This document shows, piece after piece, positions 48,104 to 57,100 of a stretch of 64,000 bases of DNA; positions within the stretch are counted from its first letter, which is position 1, and every line of letters begins with the position of its first letter. Below the pieces are notes generated by a model. It saw nothing but the letters and a program-made list of their open reading frames with translations, did no database searches and had not been told where the DNA came from. The position numbers and the translations under genes are program-made. The stretch comes from Streptomyces sp. Z26 (GTDB taxonomy: Bacteria > Actinomycetota > Actinomycetes > Streptomycetales > Streptomycetaceae), in contig NZ_RCHV01000002.1 of assembly GCF_003665095.1 (NCBI RefSeq), forward strand, positions 4,388,501-4,452,500. The letters are read 5' to 3'.

Positions 48104-51100
48104 ATGGGCGACGACCAAGAGAAGATCCTCGGCTACCTGCGGAAGGTCACCGCCGACCTGCACCAGACGCGTCAGCGGCTCCAGGCCGCCGAGGCGAAGA
48201 ACAGGGAGCCGATCGCGATCGTCTCCATCGGCTGCCGCTTCCCCGGCGGCGCCGAGGGGCCCGAGGACCTGTGGGAACTGCTGGGCTCCGGCACCGACGC
48301 CATGGCCGAGTGGCCCGCCGACCGCGGCTGGCGCACCGAGGAGCTGTACGACCCGGAGCCCGGCAAGCCCGGCAAGGCGTACACGAAGATGGGCGCGTTC
48401 CTCGACCGCGCCGCCGACTTCGACGCCGGGTTCTTCGGCATCGCCCCCCGCGAGGCCACGGGCATGGACCCGCAGCAGCGGCTGCTGCTGGAGACGTCGT
48501 GGGAGGCGTTCGAGCGCGCCGGAGTCGATCCGCTGACGCTGCGCGGCAGCCGTACGGGCGTCTTCGCGGGCACCAACATGCTCGACTACCCCGCGCTCCT
48601 CGGCGCCGCCCGCGACCCCGAGGCGCAGGACGGCGTGGGCAACTCGCCGAGCGTCGTCTCCGGGCGGATCTCGTACACGTTCGGGCTGGAGGGCCCGGCG
48701 GTGACCGTCGACACGGCCTGCTCCTCGTCGCTGGTCGCGCTGCACCTCGCGATGCAGGCGCTGCGCGCGGGGGAGTGCGACCTCGCGCTCGCCGGCGGCG
48801 CGACGGTGATGGCCACACCCACCCTGTTCCTGGAGTTCAGCAAGCAGCGCGGGCTGGCCGCCGACGGGCGCTGCAAGGCGTTCTCCGACGACGCCGACGG
48901 CACCGGCTGGGGCGAGGGCGCGGGCATGCTCCTCGTCGAGCGCCTGTCCGACGCGCGCGCGAACGGGCACCCGGTGCTGGCGGTCGTACGCGGCTCCGCC
49001 GTCAACCAGGACGGCGCGTCCAACGGCCTCACCGCGCCCAACGGCCCCTCCCAGCAGCGCGTCATCTGGCAGGCGCTCGACAACGCCGAACTCGCCCCCG
49101 GCGACGTGGACGCCGTCGAGGCGCACGGCACCGGTACGACCCTGGGCGACCCCATCGAGGCGCAGGCGCTCCTCGCCACCTACGGGCAGGACCGCGATCC
49201 CGAACGGCCGCTCTGGCTCGGCTCGGTGAAGTCCAACATCGGGCACACCCAGGCCGCCGCCGGGCTCGCCGGAGTGATCAAGATGGTGCAGGCCATGCGG
49301 TACGGCACGCTGCCGCGCAGCCTGCACGTCGGCGAGCCGTCCAGCCACGTCGACTGGACCGCCGGAGAGGTGCGGCTGCTGTCCGAGGCGCGGCCCTGGC
49401 CGGAGACGGGACGGCCGCGGCGCGCGGGCGTGTCGTCGTTCGGCGTCAGCGGCACCAACGCGCACGTCATCCTGGAGGCGCCCGAGCCGGAGCCGGACCA
49501 AGCGTCCGAGCCGGACACCGCCGACGCGGACGCGGACGCGCCCGGTGCCGCCGCTCCCGCCGAAGTGCCCGCGCGCCCGCTCCCGTTCCCCGTGTCCGGC
49601 CGCACCGAGGCCGCGCTCCGCGCGCAGGCCGCGCGGCTCCGCGCGCACCTGCACGGCCCGGACGGCCGGGGCCTGCGGCCCGCCGACCTGGCGTGGTCGC
49701 TGGCCGCGCACCGGGCGACGTTCGACCACCGTGCCGTCGTCGTCGCGGACGACCGCGACGCGCTGCTGCGCGGCCTGGACGCCGTCGCCGACGGCAGCCC
49801 GCTGGCGGGCGTCGTACGCGGCGTCGCCGACACCGAGGGCCGCGGCGTCCTCGTCTTCCCCGGCAGCGGCCCCGAGTGGCGCGGCATGGCCGTACAACTG
49901 CTGGAGCAGGACGCCGACTTCCGGGCTGCGCTGACCGAGATCTCCGAGGCCATCGGCCGGTACGCCGACTGGTCCGTGCTGGACGTCCTGAAGGGCGCCG
50001 ACGGCGCGCCGGACATGGACCGCTTCGACGTGATCCAGCCGCTGCTGTTCGCCGTCAACACGGCGCTGGCCCGCCTCTGGCGCGCCCGCGGCGTCACGCC
50101 GTCCGCCGTCGTCGGGCACAGCCAGGGCGAGGTGGCCGCGGCGTACGTCGCCGGGGCGCTGACCCTCGACGACGCCGCCCTGGTCATCGTCCGCCGGGCC
50201 CAGGCCCTCACCGTCCTCGCCGGGCGCGGCGGCCTCGCCTCCGTGGCGCTGCCCCTCGCCGAGGTGGAGGAGCGCATCGCGCGCTGGGACGGCGCGCTGT
50301 GCGTCGGCGCCGTCAACGGCCCCCGCGCCGTGGTGGTGTCGGGCGACACCGACGCGCTGGTGGAGCTGCTCGACGAGCTGTCCGCGGAGGGCGTACGCAC
50401 CCGGCGGGTGCCCGCCGACTACGCGTCGCACTCGTACCACGTGGACGAGGTGCGCGACCGGTTCCTGGCCGACATCGCCGCCATCCGGCCGCGCGCCGGG
50501 GACGTGCCGTTCTTCTCCACCGCCACCGGCGACTGGGTGGACACCGCGAGCCTCGACGCCGACTACTGGATGCGCAACCTGCGCGGCACCGTCCGCTTCG
50601 AGGAGGCCGTACGGGCCCTCGCCGAGCAGGGGCACCGCGCGTTCGTCGAGGTCAGCCCGCACCCCGTGCTGACCACCGCGATCGGCGACACCCTGGAGGA
50701 CGCCGGGGTCACCGACGCCGTCGTGGCCGGCACGCTCCGCCGGGACGACGGCGGCGCCGACCGCTTCCTCGCCTCCGCCGCCGAACTCGCCGTACGCGGC
50801 GGGCCCGTGGACTGGCGCACCCTCCTGCACGGCGTGCTCGGCGGCGCGGGCGGGCGCGTCGACCTCCCCACGTACGCCTACCAGCGCCGCCGCTACTGGC
50901 CGCAGGCCAGCGCGGACGCGCGGCAGGACCCTGGCGCCACCACCGACGCCCCGTTCTGGGACGCGGTGGAGAACAGCGACGTCACCGCCCTCACCCGCGC
51001 CCTGCACGTCGACACCGACACCCTCGCCCGGCTGCTGCCCGCCCTCTCCGGCTACCGGCGCCGCTCCGTCGAGGGCGCCACCGTCGACTCCTGGCGCTAC

Positions 51101-54100
51101 CGCGTCGCGTGGCAGCCCGTCGGCACCGAGGGCGCGCCGCCGCTGCGCGGCAGCTGGCTGCTGCCGCTGCCCGCCGGGCGCGCGGACGACCCGCACGTCA
51201 CCGCCGTGGTGGAGGCGCTGACCCGCGCCGGTGCCCGCCCCGTACCGGTGCCGCTGGACCCGCGCGGCAGCCGTACGGAGTACGCCGACGCGCTGCGCGC
51301 CGTCCTCGGCGGCACGCCCGCCGAGGGGGACGCGCCCGCAGAAGGCGACGCGCCCGCCGGGGCCGAGGCCCCCGCCGGGGTGCTGTCCCTGCTGGCGCTC
51401 GACACCACCCCGTACGCCTCCGAGCCGGAACTCCCCTGCGGCTACGCCGCGTCCGTGGCCCTCGTCCAGGCCCTCGACGACCTCGGCACCCACGCGCCGA
51501 CCTGGCTCGCCACCACCGGCGCCGTCCTCGCCGTACCCGGCGACGAGCCCGGCCCCGGCTTCCGCGAGCAGGCCCTCGTCTGGGGCTTCGGGCGCGTCGT
51601 CGCCCTCGAACAGCCCGAGCGCTGGGGCGGCCTCGTCGACCTGCCCGCCGTGCCCGACGCGGCGGCGGGCGACCGGCTCGCCGCGGTGCTCGCCGGGATC
51701 GGCGGCGAGACGGGCACCGAGGACGCGGTGGCCGTACGCGCCACGGGCGTACGCGGGCGCAGGCTCGTACGGTCGGGCACCGGCGGGGTGCCCGGCGTAC
51801 GCGACTGGACCCCCTCCGGCACGGTCCTGGTCACCGGCGGCACCGGCGCGCTCGGCGGCCACGTCGCCCGCTGGCTCGCCCGCCACGAGGGCGTGCACCT
51901 GCTGCTCGTCAGCCGCAGCGGCGAGGACGCGCCCGGCGCCGGTGAACTCGCCGCGGAACTCCGCGCGTCGGGCGCCGGGGTCACCGTCGCCTCCTGCGAC
52001 ATCTCCGACCGCGACGCGCTCGCCGCGCTCCTCGCGGACATCCCCGCCGACCGCCCCCTCGACGCCGTCGTGCACACCGCCGCCGTCCTCGACGACGGCG
52101 TCGTCACCGCGCTGACCCCCGAACGCCTCGCCGGGGTGCTCCGCGTCAAGGCGCGGGGCGCGCTCCACCTCGACGCGCTCACCGCCGACCTGGACCTGTC
52201 CGCTTTCGTGCTGTTCGCCTCCACGGCGGGCACCTTCGGCGGCCCCGGGCACGGCAACTACGCGCCCGGCAACGCCTTCCTGGACGCCCTCGCCCAGGAC
52301 CGCCGCGCCCGCGGCCTGCCCGCCACCTCCGTCGCCTGGAGCGGCTGGGCCGAGGGCGGCATGGCCAGCGGCGCCGTCGAACAGCGGCTCAGCAGGCACG
52401 GCGTACGGCGCATGGCGCCCGGCACCGCCGTCTCCGCGCTCCAGCAGGCGCTCGACCACGACGACACCAACACCGTCGTCACCGACATCGACTGGGACGT
52501 CTTCGGCGCCGAACTCGCCACCGGCCGCCCCCGCCCCCTCTACGCCGAACTCCCCGAGGCGCAGCGCGCCCGCGTCGCCGCCCGCGCGGCCGAGGGGCCC
52601 GCCGAGGGCCAGGCGGACGACGGGCGGAGCCTCGCCCGGCAGCTCGCCGCGCTCGGCGAGGGCGAACAGCGGCGCGCGGTGCTGGAACTCGTACGCGGCC
52701 ACATCGCGTACGTCCTCAACCACGCGAGCCCGGACGAGGTGGAGCCCACCCGCGCCTTCCGCGAGCTGGGCTTCGACTCGCTCACCGCCGTCGAACTCCG
52801 CAACACGCTGACCGCCGCCACCGGCCAGCCGCTGCCCGCCACGCTCGTCTACGACTACCCGACGCCCGCCGCCCTCGCCGACCACCTCCGCGCCGGACTC
52901 GCCCCCGCCACCGGTGAGGCCGTGGCCGCGCCCGACGGCGCCGCGCCCGCGCGGGTGGACGGCGACCCCATCGCCGTCGTCGCGGTGAGCTGCCGTTTCC
53001 CCGGCGGCGCGAACTCCCCCGAGGAGTTCTGGGACCTGCTGGCACGCGGCGCCGACGCCATGACCGAGTGGCCCGACGACCGCGAGTGGGACGTGGACGC
53101 CCTCTACGACCCCGAGCCCGGACTGCCCGGCAAGAGCTACGCCAAGCACGGCGGGTTCGTGGACGGCATGGCCGACTTCGACCCGGCGTTCTTCGAGATC
53201 TCGCCCCGCGAGGCGCTCGCGATGGACCCCCAGCAGCGACTGCTGCTGGAGACGTCCTGGGAGGCGTTCGAGCGCGCGGGCATCGCGCGGGACACGCTGC
53301 GCGGCAGCCGTACGGGCGTCTTCGCCGGCACCAACTACCAGGACTACGCGTCCCGTCCGCTCGTCCCCGTCGAGGGCGCCGACGCCCACCTCGGCACCGG
53401 CAACTCGGCGAGCGTCATGTCCGGGCGGATCTCGTACACGTTCGGGCTGGAGGGCCCGGCGGTGACCGTCGACACGGCCTGCTCGTCGTCGCTGGTCGCC
53501 CTGCACTGGGCGGTGCAGGCGCTGCGCGCGGGGGAGTGCGACCTGGCGTTGGCGGGCGGGGTGACGCTGATGTCCGCGCCCGGCCTGTTCGTCGACTTCA
53601 GCCGTCAGCGCGGCCTGGCGGCCGACGGCCGCTGCAAGGCGTTCGCGGACGCGGCCGACGGTACGGGCTGGGGCGAGGGCGCGGGCATGCTCCTCGTCGA
53701 GCGGCTCTCGGACGCGCGCCGCAACGGGCATCCGGTGCTGGCGGTCGTACGCGGCTCCGCCGTCAACCAGGACGGCGCGTCCAACGGTCTCACCGCGCCC
53801 AACGGCCCCTCCCAGCAGCGCGTCATCCGCGCCGCCCTCGCCAGCGGCGGCCTGGAACCGGGCGACGTGGACGCCGTCGAGGCGCACGGCACCGGTACGA
53901 CGCTGGGCGACCCCATCGAGGCGCAGGCGCTCCTCGCCACCTACGGGCGCGACCGCGACGCCGAACGGCCCCTGCTGCTCGGCGCCGTGAAGTCCAACAT
54001 CGGGCACACCCAGGCCGCGGCGGGCGCCGCCGGACTGATCAAGATGGTGCTCGCCCTAGAGCACGGCGTGCTGCCGCGCACCCTGCACGTGGACGCCCCG

Positions 54101-57100
54101 TCCTCGCACGTCGACTGGTCCGCCGGGCACGTCGAACTGCTCGCCGAGGCCACCGGGTGGCCCGCGGCCGAACGGCCGCGCCGCGCGGGCGTGTCCGCGT
54201 TCGGGATCAGCGGCACCAACGCGCACGTCATCCTGGAGGAGGCGCCGGCCCCCGCGCCGGAAACCCGGGACACCGCGCCCGAGGGACCCGCGGAGGACGC
54301 GCCCGGAGCCGTACGGGCGACGCTGCCCGCCGTCGCCGCGCCGCCGGTGCCGTGGGTGCTCAGCGCCCGCTCCCGCGACGCGCTGCGCGCGCAGGCCGCA
54401 CGCCTCCTCGCGCACGTCACGGACCGGCCCGACCCCGACCCGGTGGACGTCGGCCACTCGCTCGCCGTGACCCGTACGCCCTGGGAGCACCGCGCGGTGC
54501 TGCTCGGCGCCGACCGGGACGAACTGCTGGCCCAGCTCGCCGTACTCGCCGAACAGGCCCCGCCCGAGGGCGCGTCGGCCGGGAGCGACGCGTCGGCCGA
54601 GCGGGCGCCGGTGGGCGCGACGCAGCGCGGCGGCCGTACGGCGTTCCTGTTCGCCGGGCAGGGCGCGCAGCGGGTCGGCATGGGCCGCGAACTGCACGCC
54701 GCCTTCCCGGTGTTCGCCGAGGCGTTCGACGCGGCGTGCGCGCTGCTGGACGCCGAGACCCGCGCCGCCGGAGGGGACGAACGGCCCCTGCGCGACCTGG
54801 TGTTCGGCGCCGGTGACGCCGACGCCGAGGCCCTGAACCGCACGGGCCGCACCCAGCCCGCCCTCTTCGCGTTCGAGGTCGCCCTCTACCGCCTCGCCGA
54901 GTCCTGGGGCCTCGTCCCCGACCACCTCGTCGGCCACTCCGTCGGCGAGCTGGCCGCCGCCCACGTCGCCGGGGTGCTCACCCTGGAGGACGCCTGCCGG
55001 GTCGTCGCCGCGCGCGGCCGCCTGATGGAGCAACTGCCCGCGGGCGGCGCCATGGTGGCGCTCCAGGCGTCCGAGGACGAGGTGCTGGCGCTGCTCGACG
55101 GCCGCGCCGACGTGGGCGTCGCGGCGTTCAACGGGCCGCGCGCCACCGTCGTCTCCGGCACCGAGGCGGCCGTCGAGGAGGTCGCCGCGCACGTACGGGA
55201 CACCCTCGGCCGCAGGACGACGCGGCTACGGGTCAGCCACGCGTTCCACTCGCCGCTCATGGAGCCGATGCTCGACGCCTTCCGGCGGGTGCTCGACACC
55301 GTGGAGTTCGCCGCCCCGAGCATCCCCCTCGTCTCCAACGTCACCGGCGCCGCCGCCACCACCGAGGAGCTGTGCTCCGCCGACTACTGGGTGCGGCACG
55401 TCCGGCAGCCCGTACGGTTCGCCGACGGCGTCGCGCTGCTCGCCGCACAGGGCGTCAGCCGTTTCCTGGAGATCGGCCCCGACGGCACGCTCGCCGCGCT
55501 CGCCGGGGCGAGCGTCGGTGACCACGACCCGTACGTCACGCCCGCCCTGCGCAAGGACCGCCCGGAGGCGCGCGCGCTGCTGACGGCCGTGGCCGAGCTG
55601 TACGTACGGGGCGCGCACGTCGCCTGGGACACGCTGCTGCCCGGCGGGCGGCGGGTGGACCTCCCCACGTACGCGTTCCAGCACCGGCGTTACTGGCTGA
55701 GGACCGCCGTCCAGCACGGCGACATGGGCGCCGCGGGCCTCGAACAGCCCGCGCACCCCCTGCTCGGCGCGGCGGTCGCGCCCGTCGGCAGCGACAGCGT
55801 CGTGTTCACCGGCAGCCTGTCCACGCGTACGCACCCGTGGCTGGCCGACCACGTGATCCTCGGCCGTACGATCCTGCCCGCCACCGGCTACCTCGACCTG
55901 GCCGTGCACGCGGGCGACCGTACGGACTGCGGCACCGTCGCCGAACTCACCCTGGAGACGCCCCTGGTCGTCCCCGACGGGGCCCCGACGCACCTCCAGG
56001 TGGTCGTCGGGCCGCCCGACGACACCGGGCAGCGGCCCTTCGGCGTGCACTCGCGCCCGTCCGGCGCCGCACCCGACGACCCGTGGCTGCGGCACGCCCA
56101 GGGCCTGCTGGCCCCGGACGCGCCCACCGCGCCCCCGGCGGACCTCACGGCCTGGCCGCCCGCTGACGCGGAACGCCTCGACACGGACGGCCTGTACGAC
56201 ACGATCGCCGTCGGGGGCCTCGCCTACGGGCCCGCCTTCCAGGGCCTGGAGACGGTCTGGCGGCGGGGCGAGGAGATCTTCGCGGAGGTCGCGCTGCCGG
56301 AGGAGGTACGCGGCGACGCCGCGCGCTTCGCCCTGCACCCGGCGCTGCTCGACGCGGCGCTCCAGGCGCTCATCACGAAGCAGCGCGGCGACGGTGGCGA
56401 CGCCGACGCCGCCGGGGGCACGGACGCCGGGGCCACCGCCATGCTGCCCTTCGCCTGGAGCGGACTGACGCTGCACGCCGTCGGGGCCTCCGCGCTGCGC
56501 GTACGGCTGGCCCCGACCGACCGGGCGAACGAGTTCTCCGTGCTCGTCGCCGACCCCGACGGCCACCCCGTGGCGTACGCCGAGGCGCTCAGCCTCCGCG
56601 CGCTCTCCGCCGACCAGATGCGTGCCGACACGGCCACCGCGCCGCCCCTGCTGCGCACCCGTTGGCAGCCCGCCGACACCGCGCCGCCGCGCCCCGCCGC
56701 GGAGTCGCTGCGCTGGGTCCTGCTCGGCGGTCAGGACGACGGCGGCGTCGGCAAGGCCCTGGACGCCGCGGGCGTGCACCTGGAGACGTACGCCGACCTG
56801 GAGTCCGTCGCCCTCGCCGCCGACACCGGCATGGCCGTGCCCGCGGTGGTGCTCGCCCCGCTGGGCGGCTCCGGAGCCGGTACGCCGCCGGAGGCGGTGC
56901 GCGAGCTGCTGGCCGAGGCGCACGAGCTGTGCCGCCGCTGGCTGGAGGACGAACGGTTCGCGGACGCGCGCCTGTTCCTGCTCACCCGGGGCGCGGTGGC
57001 CGCCACCGAGGGCGAGCCCGTACGGGACCTGGCGGGGGCCGCGCTCTGCGGCCTGGTCCGTTCCGCGCAGGCCGAGTACCCCGAGCGGCTGTGCGTGATC

